Source: Linum tenue (Eukaryota > Streptophyta > Magnoliopsida > Malpighiales > Linaceae). Taken from it: a stretch of DNA of 64,000 nt. Each line of letters begins with the position of its first letter. Position 1 is the stretch's first letter. Shown here one piece after another: positions 1 through 12,239 of this stretch. Location of the stretch: the NCBI GenBank assembly GCA_946122785.1, contig CAMGYJ010000002.1, positions 26,634,492-26,698,491 on the forward strand, read 5' to 3'. The position numbers and the translations under genes are program-made. Under the pieces are notes generated by a model that was not told where the DNA came from, made no database searches, and was given only the letters and a program-made list of their open reading frames with translations.

Positions 1-1
1 G

Positions 2-118
2 ATGAAGGAGAGGAAATGGAGGCGCGAGAAGCGGAAGAGAAGAAGGAAGAGAAGAAAGAAGGTCCACCTTGAGGGCAAGGTGGGTTCCAAGGGGGATGGA
101 ATGTCAGACAATGAGTAA
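2..118 (+). pseudogene. C-terminal tail of a Ty3/Gypsy-type polyprotein (edge fragment)
   Basis: The frame from base 2 to the TAA at 116-118 reads a very basic Lys/Arg stretch followed by HLEGKV, then SKGDGMSDNE and a stop. A short HLE-x-KV segment close to the stop is typical of the end of plant Ty3/Gypsy pol proteins. The rest of the element lies outside the window to the left. The family assignment rests on about 17 residues, so it is tentative; it could instead be unrelated basic coding sequence. Confidence 0.4.
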
Positions 119-480
119 TTGGGGGTTTATTTGTTATTTGACGTTTTATATTATGTCGACTATTTTGGGAACTATTGGGGTTAAATCGGTTAGGTTAAGT
201 CTTTGGGTAGTTATAGGGAATTAGTCGGTTTATATATTCTGTGTTAGACATAAGTTAGGGTTAAGCAAAAACAACATAATTATTCCCTAAGCTCTCTCTC
301 TCTCTCTATCACAGCCGAACCCCCTCCTCCCCTCTCCAACTCGTCGGCCACCATCCCGGTGTCCGGAAACCTCTTCTCTCAACCCTAATTCCCAAATTCT
401 ACCTCATCCCAAATCCCTAATTCTCATACCAATCACGATCCTCAATCGCACACCTAGATCCGTGCTCTTTCAGAATGCAT
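119..480 (+). repeat. Possible LTR/3' region after the edge pol fragment
   Basis: This noncoding stretch follows the polyprotein stop. It contains a TATA-like tract (tttatatattctg, about 230-242), a CT microsatellite at about 293-307, and a pyrimidine-rich leader-like sequence. That layout resembles the promoter and leader half of a plant LTR, but I could not define either LTR end or find a second copy in the window. Confidence 0.3.
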
Positions 481-3400
481 CTCACTTCGATCTGAATGAG
501 ATCAACATAGCTGGATTCGATTTTTTAAGCGCAACATAGTGTTGTTATCACAAACATGCGATTTAATGTAGAAATGTTTTGGTGATCTAGAATCATAAAA
601 CCGTAAACAAACTTTTAAGTTTATGCCGGATTTTGACTACACTTGGTTGCTGTCGCTTCCGAGTTAATGTGCAGAGATTTGGTGTGAAACAGAGTAAACT
701 TAAATGTTCCACAGTCTGCTCTTAACTTGATGAACCTAGTTGACTTTATGCCAACCTTGGATGGAAAAAAAAAAAAAAAAAAAAAAGGAAGAAAGAACCC
801 ATCACTTGTTGTCATGTATGTACCTATGGCAGCAGCATTGTATGAAATTCACCCGAAAACTTTGATGAATTTAGGGATGGCAAAATAACTCATTATCAAT
901 GGACATCCAACCGAATACAAATCAATTTGGTAAGGGAAAATTCAATTGATATTCCACAAACTCGACAAAGAGAATAATGGGTTTGGACTTTGGTGGTTTG
1001 ACACTTTTAAGTATCCTCTCTGAACTACCCAATATATGCTACAACTATTATTAAACTCGGTCACCTCAACGTTTCGGTTATTCATTTCACTCAAGTATTA
1101 TAATTATCTCTTACACAAAATCTTACTTATTTCCCCTCATTTTTATAGACAATGATTTAAACTCAAAAGTAACATTGACATTCTAAGAAAAATTTCACTT
1201 TGTATCAAGAACTTTATATATGATTATCCGGGGATGGTTCGAATGAGTTTTCACCAAACCGCACTCGATTAGATTTTGACATATCATTTTACATCTTCAC
1301 CTGCTTTTGATTTCTGTAACGGTTATGATTTTAAAACCTAAGATCGAGAATCGTGTATAAGAAAACCGGCCCACCCAAACTAGTCACCATCTCTAGATGA
1401 ACCAAATTTCACATTCTGAAATGGGATTTTTTAAGGATGTCCACTATCCCCTAGACGCTATATTTCTGAATTATCCGAAAATAGCAAATGTTGAATATCC
1501 AACATTCGACATCGGGAAATACTCAACAAGTGCATAATGCGGTTAGTGAAGTTATTTGTCTCTGATGGCTGCTTAGCGAGCTTGGTGCCTCTCATATGCA
1601 CCTACACCTCTTTATTGTGACAACCAAGTTACCATTTACATTGCAGCAAATCATGTTTTTCACGAACTTACTATGTAGATGGAAATGAATTGTTATTTTG
1701 TTCAAGAACGTGTAATGTCACGTGATGTGGCTCCATGCAAGGTTAGTTTGCAATTTCAGATTGACGATCTCTTCATCATAGTCTTTGTTCCGAGTGGTTT
1801 CAGTTCCTGTTTTCCAAGTTGAATTTCATGACTTCCACACATTGACGTAGCTGGGAATGTAGTTAACTGAGGTCTAAAGATAATCAAATTCAATGTGTGA
1901 TACATTGATAAAAGTATCGTCTTGGGTCCCTAACTTCTCTTGATGAAGAGGGTTATATATATATATCCATCGTGTGCAACGGATCAGGCCATTAATTAAA
2001 TAATAAAACTCTTTCGTTCTGTGAATAATCTCACACCGTCATACTAAACCAAGTTAAAATTGTTGTGTCAATTTTAGTTTTCGTGTTATACTCGATTGTA
2101 TTCCGAATTTGATTAACTATCCTTATTTTTTTCCGCCCTTAAATTCGACAAGAAAGGGTGTAAGACGCCAGGATGTGACAAGCTCAAATAAAACCGACAT
2201 ATATGTCTCATCTCAAAGTTTTAAATCCAATCATTGTAATATAATTTGACTTTACTACGATGTGAGTTTCGAAAACCTTGTGGAATTTCGAAAACATAAC
2301 TAGTATTTAGTTAGTTAGTTTTCTCATTAATGTTTCTGCAATTGTCTAGGATAGTGATAATTTCAAAGGATGAAAATGAAAGTCATTTCTACCCCATTCC
2401 ATTTTAACCATTCTCGAGCATTAAAATTCAAACCAAGACAACAACCAATTTTCGGTTGAGATAAAAGGGTGGGGAAAAAAACAAAAGAAAAAAAAACAAA
2501 CCAAAGCACCTCAAATTAAAAGTTTATCATCGCAAATCGAATGAGATGAGAAGAAATCATCAGGATCACATTCTCCTTCGTTGGAGATTGAAAGAGAAAA
2601 CGAAAAGAAAAGTTTTTCCAGACATATTGTTCAAACAACCTCAAAGAAAGAAAAAAGTGCGGGAAACTGTGGAAGCAAGGCATCAACGTGACGCTATCAC
2701 GACATGTTGCGCTGGGTGGAGGAAGCCCAGTTGAAACAACGTTAAACCAACAATTGGGTTCATCAATTCCTACAATTCTGGTAATTTTCGAAAATTTTCT
2801 GAAAGTTGTATTAGTTTTTATACTCAAGGTCTTTTGCCTAATCCGTTAGATGATTTAATATTTTTCAAAGTTGTATTTTGTCTATACGGATTGACATTTC
2901 CAAAATGACAATTGTTCATAGGGGTATTTGTTGAGATAATATCCAAGGATAATTTGGTCGGTTTAAAGGGTTAATATTATTGCAAGATTTGCATAATTGC
3001 ATTTGTACATTAATTTTGTCGCTTGTGGTGGATCGGAGGAGAGACCATAGACGAGTTGGGATAGACAATTGGCATGACAAAACTATTGACCCATAGGGTT
3101 CTATATTAATAATTTTACTTATGAAAATAAAACAAGAACCAAACATTTTCGTATTCCTATCAACTAATGCCTGGCTTGAGCATTTTTAAATTTTTCTATG
3201 TCTGCTTTGTTGGTCGAGATAATAATAGGGTAGTTAATTTGATGGCAAAAAAAAAAACTATTCTTTCATTCTTAAACTTGTTGGAGTTTGATTTGACATT
3301 CTAGATTGTGGCGGTGTAATGATTCTCCGATCTTATTTTTCTCAATGATATGAATAATCTAATGGAAAAAATATTGAATTAGAAAACTAAAGAAGCTCAT

Positions 3401-5100
3401 TATGTGATCGTATTTTTTTCATGGTTAGAATATTTGAAGTATCTATAAACTCCACAATTAAAAAGCGAAGATAAGATATGACTTTAAATGTCAAGAATCC
3501 AGTGTTCGATCCCAATAATAAGAGGTTGGAGAATTATCAAAAATTCAAAATAAATCTTCAATGCATATTTTAAGTAGACAATAGCTAGTAAATTATACTA
3601 CATGAGCTGAGGAGAGGTAGGCACAAGCAAGGCACTGAACAAGAAGGGAATAATACACGCTCAAAGTGGCGCAAGAAGTAAATTATACTACATGAGTTCA
3701 AGTACCGTATCAAAAATACAAGAAAAGAATTCAAGTATATAAGTGTCCACCAATCCTAATTAGTACTAGATTTATTGTCAAAGAAACCCAAAAATAAACC
3801 CCTGCATATTTGGTCCAAGCAAACAATATCGTACTAGTTGGCCTATTCAATTTAATAAGCGGTATCAAAATATGGGTCAAATTCCGTTCGGAGCAATGGA
3901 CGTCGATATGGTGAATTCTCATTCAATAACCTCGAAATTTACGATATACATATAAACTTTTTTTTCCCAATCACAATTTAATGACATTCACATTACAATT
4001 CTTTCCATGTTTTTCTTGTTTTTTTCTTGGAAACCAACCTTTCTTCATGATCTTTGTTGAGATATGAATATTATATGATACTCTACATGATAAAATGGAC
4101 AATTGAACAACTGAAATCTCATTTTATTGGGAAGTTCTGAGTGGTTTACAACACTCATGTTTCGTGCCATTTTTTCTGATTTTCTTAAATATTCCTTCTA
4201 ATTTCATTTTTCATAGGTTTTGAAGAACAATTTTGGTACATCCAAAATACTTATGCGATATTGGTAATATTCCAAAATCCTATGGACACATTTCATTTAG
4301 GTGATTTCTACACACAATAACAAGCCCAGTGATGCCTGCATTTCTTTGTTTGTTACCTGAACAAGAAAACAAAGCATGTCTTCTTCAAAATGAAACCCAA
4401 ATATAGCACGAATCCTTCCCTTAACTACAATTTCGTGCCCTGACATAACACATTGACAAAAGTCGATTTTCCCACCTTTTTTATTCTGTTACTGTGAAGA
4501 GAAAGGAGAAAAGAGATAGATAAATAAATAGAGAGAAAGCTTGCTGTTTTGGTACTCCAAAGACCAAGTCCTAAGAACCAATTAAACCAAAAAGAAGAGG
4601 GAAAGGAAAAGGGTCATTTTCCAATTCAGAAGGCCTGTTGGTATCACAAGCTCTTCATATTCTCCCCTACTACGAAAAAAAATCAATTGACTTCATGTGT
4701 AGGCAAAGCTATGTTACACCGAACACATACAGAAACACCAAAGAGGAGAGAACATAATCGAATTAAAAACAGAAAACCCATGAAGAAAGTTCCAATCTTT
4801 TTTGTTTTCTTTGTTTCATTTTGCTTGTAGGGAGCTGTCTCTCTGCAGCAAAAAACATGTTTATGTTGATGGTATAGGTTTGAATGTCACAATTCCCCTC
4901 CCCACCTTCAGTCCTAAGCCAAAGGCAGTTTCTAAGTCTGAAGTCTCTTTCAGCTTAACAACCCCCCGTCTCCATTCCTTTCCTGCCTGCAATGCCTACT
5001 ATATCCTGCCACAGCAATTCAATTCAAACCAATACATGTATGCATCATTACTCAATTATAGCTCATTTACTAAGCAAGTTTAGGTAACTGATAGGTACAT
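481..5100. other. Gene-free intergenic DNA, upstream of GAUT12
   Basis: About 4.6 kb of AT-rich sequence with no open frame resembling a known protein. It holds an A-homopolymer at about 763-786 followed by purine-rich sequence, and scattered short AT repeats. The last several hundred bases are presumably the GAUT12 promoter, but I see no element there that I can name with confidence. Confidence 0.6.
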
Positions 5101-5160
5101 TCAACTCCTATATCCCAAAGCCGTCTCTAACTTCTCTTGTCTGACCATCCCCAGCTCCTG

Positions 5161-5239
5161 CTGCTGCTGCTGCTGATCATTTCAGAGGGGAAAGAAGAAG
5201 AAAAGGAGGAAGAAGAGGAGATTTGAGAAGGAAAAAAGG
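5161..5239 (+). repeat. (CTG)n and purine-rich tract in GAUT12 leader
   Basis: A short CTG repeat at about 5158-5174 is followed by a GA/AAG-rich tract running to about 5238. Both lie 80-160 bases upstream of the GAUT12 ATG, probably in its 5' UTR. Such tracts are common in plant leaders; no regulatory role is shown. Confidence 0.5.
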
Positions 5240-5320
5240 AAGAGCAGCTAGCTTGTAAGATTAGCTAGCTCCTGGTTTTGCTGCAGCAACGTTGAGGCAT
5301 CATCATCTCATTGATTGAAA

Positions 5321-7970
5321 ATGCAGCTCCACATATCTCCAAGCTTGAGGCATGTCACGGTGCTTCCAGGGAAAGGTGTTAGAGACCTCATCCAAGTCAA
5401 AGTTGGAGGCAAGAAGGTATCGTATCGAATGCTCTTGTATTCGCTTCTCTTCTTCACCTTCCTCGTGCGGTTCGTGTTTGTCCTCTCCACTGTCGACTCC
5501 ATTGATGGCGAAGCCAGATGCTCCTCTCTTGGTAGGTTAACTTATCCTACAAGGCATGAATACAACATGTTATTGTTACTATCTCCCTGCAGAATTTACA
5601 CTACATGTTGTTCTATAATTATTAGGCTATGACATGGTCGCATTGCATATGGGAGGGACACAGTAAGAATCAGAGGATAGAAAGAAGATAGATATGGCTG
5701 GATTTCAACTAGTCTGCTTAACTATGAACTTCTTAAGCTGCATGGATTTTCTTGGCCTGAAAATGCAAGTCTGTGATGTTCATTGTTCAACTATCTGAAA
5801 ATGAAGAAAAAGAAGTTGACATTGACAAATAGGCCCTCCTCAGGACCCCTCATGGGTGCTGTTATTTTGTGTTAGGGGTTGCATAATTGGTCTGCAAGAG
5901 AAGCGTTTGTTATGTAATAAAGTTTGACAATCTCCAAGCTAATACACGCTGATTAACTTAATCAACCACTGCAACATGACCAAATTATACTAAAAATTAT
6001 TAATCACCCCTCTTGATTGAGATGCTTCCGCTTAATGACAATGATGTTGTCATGGCTAACTGCATAGGATTGATCAGTTAGTTTCCTGATCTATCTGTCC
6101 TTACTGTTGGTTAATCTTTTCCTACTGCAGGTTGCTTGGGGAAAAGAATAGGGCCAAGGTTACTAGGAAGAAGGATGGACCAATCTGTAATCTCCTTACC
6201 TTTTTAATGGTTAAGTTGCTATTTGTTCTTTTCCCCCTTTCCATTAGATGAAGTGTACTGATTGTGGAACTGGTGGCTATGGCTTATCCTATTCACAACT
6301 AGGTTCCTGAAGTAATGTACAAAGTACTAGAACAACCCATTGACAAGGAAGAACTACAAGGAAGAACAGACATACCTCAAACACTCGAGGAATTCATGGC
6401 AGAAGTCAAGGATTCAAGATTTGATGCCAGAACTTTTGCTCTCAAGCTCAGAGAAATGGTATTCCTTTCCTTTATATACACATCTGAGTTTCCAAAAGAG
6501 CCAGAAATGTCTCAAACTCAGTTCAAGATATCTGATCATTTTTTGTTTCTTCTTCACAGGTTTCACTAATGGAAGATAGGACGAGAACAGCGAAAATCCA
6601 AGAGTATCTGTACAGGCATGTAGCATCAAGTAGCATACCAAAACAGCTCCATTGCCTAGCCTTGAGGCTGGCGAATGAGCACTCTACGAATGCAGCCGCC
6701 AGGCTTCAGCTCCCTTCAGCTGAGCTTGTGCCTGCTCTAGTTGACAACTCTTACTACCATTTTGTACTTGCTTCAGACAATGTCCTTGCAGCGGCTGTAG
6801 TTGCTGCATCCATAGTCCGAAATGCATTGAGGCCACAAAAGTTTGTGATCCACATCATAACAGACAGAAAAACTTACTACCCAATGCAAGCCTGGTTCTC
6901 CTTGCACCCTCTATCTCCTGCAATTGTTGAGGTCAAGGCATTGCACCATTTCGATTGGTTCTCAAAGGGAAAAGTTCCTGTCCTTGAGGCAATGGAGAAA
7001 GATCAGAAGGTGAGGTCACAGTTCAGAGGTGGGTCTTCTGCAATCGTTGAGAATAACACCGAGAAGCCTAAGGTGATCGCAGCCAAGCTCCAAGCTCTTA
7101 GCCCCAAGTACAACTCCATGATGAATCATATCAGGATTCATCTGCCTGAGGTAAAACCCCTGATCAATGTGCAGGAGTTGGTTCTTACTCTATTAAGTGT
7201 GTGAGTCTATTTTCCCTCCTTTGAACCCCATTTTGAGAAATGTGATGGTGTTGATTTATTTCTATCAACCTGCAGCTTTTCCCTAGCTTGAACAAGTTGG
7301 TGTTCCTAGACGATGACATTGTGGTACAGACCGATCTTTCGCCACTTTGGGACATCGATCTGAATGGGAAAGTGAATGGAGCTGTGGAGACATGCAGAGG
7401 GGAGGACCAGTATGTAATGTCTAAGAAGTTGAAGAACTATTTGAACTTTTCACATCCTTTGATAGCTCAGCATTTCAACCCTGAAGACTGTGCTTGGGCG
7501 TATGGAATGAACATCTTCGATCTAGAGGCTTGGAGAAATACCAATATCAGTAACACTTACCATCAATGGCTTGAACAGGTAAGCATCATCTCTAGATGAT
7601 AAAAAAACCATTATCACCCAAATGTTTTGCATTCTTCTGAGTTCTGATAAATGAAGCTTTCCTCTTTTGTTCTGTTGTGTTGCAGAACCTGAAATCAGAC
7701 CTCAGCCTGTGGCAGCTGGGAACACTACCACCAGGACTAATCGCATTCCACGGCCATGTGCAAGCCATTGATCCATTCTGGCACATGCTAGGATTAGGGT
7801 ACCAAGAGAATACGAGTTATGAGGATGCTGAGACTGCTGGTGTCATCCATTTCAATGGCAGAGCAAAGCCATGGTTAGACATAGCTTTCCCTCAGCTCAG
7901 GCCACTATGGGCCAAGTACGTTGACTTCTCTGATAAATTCGTCAAGAGTTGTCACATTAGAGCAGCTTAA
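5321..7970 (+). CDS. GAUT12: GAUT12/IRX8-type GT8 glycosyltransferase
   Basis: Six exons (5321-5531, 6131-6186, 6303-6458, 6560-7150, 7276-7578, 7686-7970) join in frame to 533 residues; I recall Arabidopsis GAUT12 as about 535. The ATG at 5321 gives the conserved MQLHISPSLRHVTV N-terminus. Residues about 38-57 form the type II membrane anchor. The GT8 domain shows the metal-binding motif LDDDIVVQ (DDD about 350-352) and the C-terminal HFNGRAKPW (about 494-502). In Arabidopsis GAUT12 (IRX8) is a Golgi enzyme of the galacturonosyltransferase family, needed for normal xylan and pectin in secondary walls. All splice sites are GT-AG, and I see no damage. Its 3' end faces that of the DUF1995 gene. 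Confidence 0.95.
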
Positions 7971-8431
7971 GAACTTGACCAAATGGAAAAGGCCAACGAC
8001 AGCCCACCCAACCACAAGGAAAGAAGAAGAAGACCTCTCTTTCTGCTTTGTATATGAAGGAGAAGACTACAAGTGGATGAAGAAGAGAAGAAAGGAAAGA
8101 GGTTCATATGGCAGTTCCAGAACAAGAATGGCTTCAAAAGTTCAGATTGTAACATATTTTTCACTCTTTTCCCTGTGAATTTTCTCCCAGTTCATTCCCT
8201 TTTGGTTCTCTTCGAAATTTGTTCTTTTCTTTCTTTTGTAATCCATGCCACTTAGAAATTAGTATACAGAAATAAGTTTTGTTTGGATCCAAGAAAGGAA
8301 AAGAATTCAACGGAGAATCAATCATACAAAAGAGAGAAAGGAAAGTTCTTTGTCTTTTTGCCACTTCTTCCTGTCTGTTTATTTTCAGCTATTCAAGGAA
8401 GGGAAGGAAGGAATCCATTGATTCATTCCCT
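7971..8431. other. Convergent 3' intergenic region
   Basis: About 460 bases between the stop codons of the GAUT12-like gene (+) and the DUF1995 gene (-). It holds the two 3' UTRs and is T- and purine-rich. I see no further gene. Confidence 0.7.
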
Positions 8432-9467
8432 TCACTTCCTTCCAGTTACATTGGAGACCAAATCTTTGAGGAACTTGGCAGAGTTAGTGATGGGAGACTT
8501 GATAGCCATCAGGTTGTACAGAACAATCTCAACTTCACCAATTGCCTTGAACTGTGAAACAACCTTCATCTCACCTCCTATTTCAACTAGAACACTCCAC
8601 TTCTCGCCACTCACAATTCCATCCCTCACGCACTTAAAGATCACTCCTTTCCTCTTGCGCAGAACTCCTTGAACCTCCAGCCCCATGAACGAATAGATGA
8701 CCTCAAAGGAACCCACAAAGCCATTAAGCTCTTCTCCAAAATCACCATCACGCTCACCCACTCCTTCAAACCCCCATCTTGGGTTCAAAATCACAACTGG
8801 GTTTGGATACAAACCGTCTGCAACTCTTTTCACGTACACTAGCTGGGAACTCTCTGGAGAAAGAAACACTGCCACGTCAGAACCAGACATTGGTCTCCTG
8901 ATGTTGTCATAGGCAGACATGTCGACGTGTTCAACATTAGCTGATGATGAAGCAGACAGCTGGAATGCTTCAACTGCAGCATCTCTGAGTGCAGGGGTGG
9001 GCCAGAGGATCAGAATCTTGGCAAGATAGCCTTTTCTTTTGATGGGTAAGTCGTTGAAGATGTCAAGAGCTAGTTGAGAGAGGGAAGCAGGGGAATCATC
9101 AACCACAGGGATTTCAACTTGGAATCTAGGCTGCTTGAGCTTCTTGGTCCTGCCGACGAGCTTGGGATTGTTGAGGGGCTTCTCTAAGGTTTTGGAGAGG
9201 CAGGTCTGAGCTTGGAGGATTGCTTCTTCTCTGGAGGTTGGTGGGTTAGAGGAGGAAGAAAGTGAAGAGTGGACTTGAAGACAGAAAAGTTTGGATCTTT
9301 TGTTGGGAAGAAAAGAGTGGTGGGTGATGGAAAGACGATGGAGGTCATTGTTGCGATGGGTCAGGGAAAATGGAAGGGACTGGCTGCCGGTAAAGCTGCG
9401 GTGGTGGTGAGAGATGTGTGGGGTTGAAGATTTGGGAATGGAGCTTGAGAAGACTACTGTAGCCCAT
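8432..9467 (-). CDS. DUF1995 (LPA3-like) chloroplast protein, start codon disturbed
   Basis: One uninterrupted minus-strand frame runs from 9463 to the stop at 8432-8434, about 343 residues with no intron. It begins with a Ser/His-rich, transit-peptide-like stretch (ATVVFSSSIPKSS). The rest resembles DUF1995 proteins, the family of LOW PSII ACCUMULATION 3, which acts in photosystem II assembly. Recognisable segments include ALDIFNDLPIKRKG, FLSPESSQLVYVKRVADG and NPRWGFEG. The natural start appears to be the ATG at 9467-9465, but one extra G follows it, so that ATG reads 41 codons in another frame and stops. The correct frame has no Met until about residue 140. The cause could be a real frameshift, an assembly error or an unusual start. 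The family call is from memory of motifs. Confidence 0.75.
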
Positions 9468-9479
9468 GGAGGAAAGTGG

Positions 9480-10205
9480 ATATCTTGGTGGAGAGAAAGA
9501 TGATGAAGAAGAGATACTCAAATTGAGTGTTGGTTGATACTTGCAAGAGAATAACTGAATATGATCCTGTAATGCTACTGCTGAGAAATTCGAAGGAGAT
9601 ATGATATGATTCATGATGATGCATGGCAGCTGCACAACCGTATAATAATTTCAAATGGAGTTGCCCCACAAGCCACAATTTTTGCCTTTTTGACATTCCA
9701 ATCCGAGATCGCCACTACACTAAGTCGATCAAGGGGTTTAGTTTGATTGAAGGTTCCATCACAAAGTAACCTTTTCAAAACAATTTACTGAAGCAAGATT
9801 TGTCCCCTCAGTTGATTTGCCAGTTTTAGCATATGGCATTTGGAGGATCATGCTGCCTGGTTAATGTTCGAGTGATTTTCAAATATGCTCTTTTTAGTCG
9901 AAGTTCAAAATTCGCTATGGAAAAGATGGAGATTGTCAAGAAGCTATGGCTGGCTGTCCCTTGCTGGTATGAAAATATAGTTAGAGATCTGCTAGAGAGA
10001 CTTATTGAAATTTACACGAGCAGAACAGCAATAGTTCTTAGATCATCATACAGATTGGGACATTACAGGGCGACGAAATCACCCCACCATTTCTGAGTTA
10101 GAACACACTTCATCAAAAACTAATACAAGACCAAGAACAATAAGAGGATAACACATTACACTTGGATTGCAAAATGCAGGCCTCAGGCACCACACCGGTT
10201 AGAGC
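9480..10205. other. Intergenic DNA between DUF1995 gene and ILR3
   Basis: About 720 bases containing the promoter side of the DUF1995 gene and the 3' flank of the ILR3-like gene. Short open frames here match nothing I recognise and have no coding character. No repeat structure is evident. Confidence 0.6.
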
Positions 10206-12005
10206 TTAAGCAACCGGGGGACGAAGCACATGGTCTTGTGAGGTATCGACCGAAGCAGGCGGCATAAACTGCCACATTGCAACACCTGGATAGCCAATGA
10301 AAGGTACCAACTTATTGCCGGGAGCTTGTCCTTGAGCTGCAGCAAAGGCAGCAGCTGGAATAGCAGGGGGAGCAGGCAAAAAGCTAGGTTGAGCATTCAT
10401 GGTTTTCATTTGCTGTTCCAGCTTCTCTTTCTCTGCTTTAAGACGCTGCTTCTCATCACGAAGCTCGTTCTTCTCCACCTACGCAAGAAAAATGGGGAGC
10501 TTTCGTTTAGCCAACTAATATACATTTCATCACCCATTTTGCACTTATCAGCGGATGAAAAGTGGAGATAGTGTAGAAGGAAGCCTTTCACCTTCAGTTC
10601 TTTAATTTTCTCTTGAAGACTTGAATTTGAGTCCTTCAGCTTCTGTGCTTGACCACGTAATTGATTCACCATCCGGACAGCATCAACTAAAATAGCTGCC
10701 TTGTCAGTTTTGGGAGGTCTTCCAGGTTCCAATATGGAGCCTAACTCCAGAAACCTAATATGACAAAATATATTATCGTACTGTGCTGGAAGAAAGAAAG
10801 AGAAAAGGGGAGAGGGAGAAGCAACTACTTGTCATTGAGCCTATCCCTACGCAACTTCTCCCTACATGCTTTCGAGCTCGATCCGCTACACGACTCCGAC
10901 CTACCCCTGCATAGAAAGAGAACAGCATCAAGCATACAACCATTACATCCTTTCCCTCCTTAACTAATCCAATCCACACATTCAGATTTGGAGAGTGAAT
11001 TGAGACTAAAATATACCAGATGCATGCGTAAAAGCTTCTATCAACCTTCAATGAACAGTTCAATAGTTAAGCACACGGTTGTCAATTAAGCATGCATCAT
11101 CGGGCTGGATAGTGCAGTTCAATGTACTTGTTCTTAAGCAAACAACCTAACTCTCGTGATCCTTGCTGGAAAAGTAAACAAGTATCTAGGCCTATGTGAA
11201 TTGCTAGTACTCATCAGTAGAGGGAGAAGAAAAGATAAGCCTTCTAACCTTTTCTTGGAACTTGATTCTTTCTGGCCTTCGGAATCTCCAAATGAGGCAT
11301 CAATTTGACTAGCAAAGAAGTCAGAAATTAACAAGGATAAGTTGGTGAGCATCAAACTTCAAAACAACAGATAAACAGCAGGAGGCAGAACGACATGGTT
11401 ACAACAAATACCAAACCGTGAGGAACGCATCAACCTAAGAAAAGTCAGAGCCTATGCACGGCATGGCAAGCATTACTAGTTCGGAACTAGAAAAATGAAA
11501 CACAATTCCTCAAACCAGCAGTATAGAACACGTCGAGTTGATGTCCTGACAAACTATAGCCGAAACCATTCTCAACTGATACAGAAAACCCAGGTGGTAG
11601 CAGCACAGATCGCTTCAGCTGCTGCTTCCCACAAAGACAAAAACTTTACATCAAAAGGAAGACCCTGACCTAACCCCTGCGTGCTAGCCACAAATACAAA
11701 GGCAGTCCCCCAAATGCAAAATATTCGCAGCGGAGTGTCTAAGAACAATCCTAGCTAGGTACGGAATCCCTAATTGAGATGGAGAGGGTGAGGAAGCAAG
11801 AAAATTAGAAAGAACAACACGGGGGGAGAGAGAGAGAGAGAGACTGAATTGGATACCCGGCTGCATCAGAGGGAGGAGGGGCGTTTAGGGTTTGGACAGG
11901 CCAGGAAAAGCCGTTGACCGGAACAGAGAAATTGGTATCGGGAACGGAGATGTCGTCGATGAGGCCGTACTCCATGATCCAATTGGTGTTCTCCGGGGAC
12001 ACCAT
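10206..12005 (-). CDS. ILR3: bHLH IVc transcription factor, ILR3/bHLH105-like
   Basis: Five minus-strand exons (12005-11857, 11308-11249, 10906-10829, 10754-10592, 10478-10206) join to 240 residues; I recall Arabidopsis ILR3 as 234. The start was chosen because MVSPEN-NW is the conserved subgroup IVc N-terminus; the frame is open upstream but has no ATG. The basic region ACREKLRRDRLND (about 83-95) has the Glu and Arg for E-box contact. Then come helix-loop-helix (PPKTDKAAILVDAVRMVNQLR), a long zipper coil, and the diagnostic C-terminus MWQFMPPASVDTSQDHVLRPPVA without its last residues here quoted further. Such factors regulate iron homeostasis and auxin-conjugate responses in the nucleus. 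All introns are GT-AG. Confidence 0.95.
11820..11844. repeat. (GA)n microsatellite in ILR3 intron 1
   Basis: A run of GA dinucleotides lies just inside intron 1 of the ILR3-like gene. A second GA run at about 12134-12155 lies in its leader. Both are simple sequence repeats with no further structure. Confidence 0.8.
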
Positions 12006-12239
12006 TTCTGTCTCCGTAAAATACTGTTCCACGGCGGGAGCTGCAATGTCCGGCGATTTGGCGGGGAGAGGGGACGTTTCCCGGGGACGGCGAAAGCAGA
12101 AGAAGAGCGGACTGGGGAGCGGAGCGGTGGATGAGAGAGAGAGAGAGAGAGAGAGAATTGGGAAATGCGGAGACGGGACGTGGGCGTTTGGGGTTTGGTT
12201 GCTGTGCCGAAAACCAAGCTCAAAGCAGATTCGTTGAAT

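Noticed and set aside
2516..2827. 103-codon minus-strand open frame
   Set aside because: Low-complexity AT-rich DNA with no recognisable motif, splice partners or conserved start context.
4549..5083. Overlapping open frames upstream of GAUT12
   Set aside because: Composition is that of leader or promoter DNA and neither frame resembles a protein.
9833..10096. 87-codon open frame between the DUF1995 and ILR3 genes
   Set aside because: No similarity recognised, and it overlaps the probable 3' flank of ILR3.
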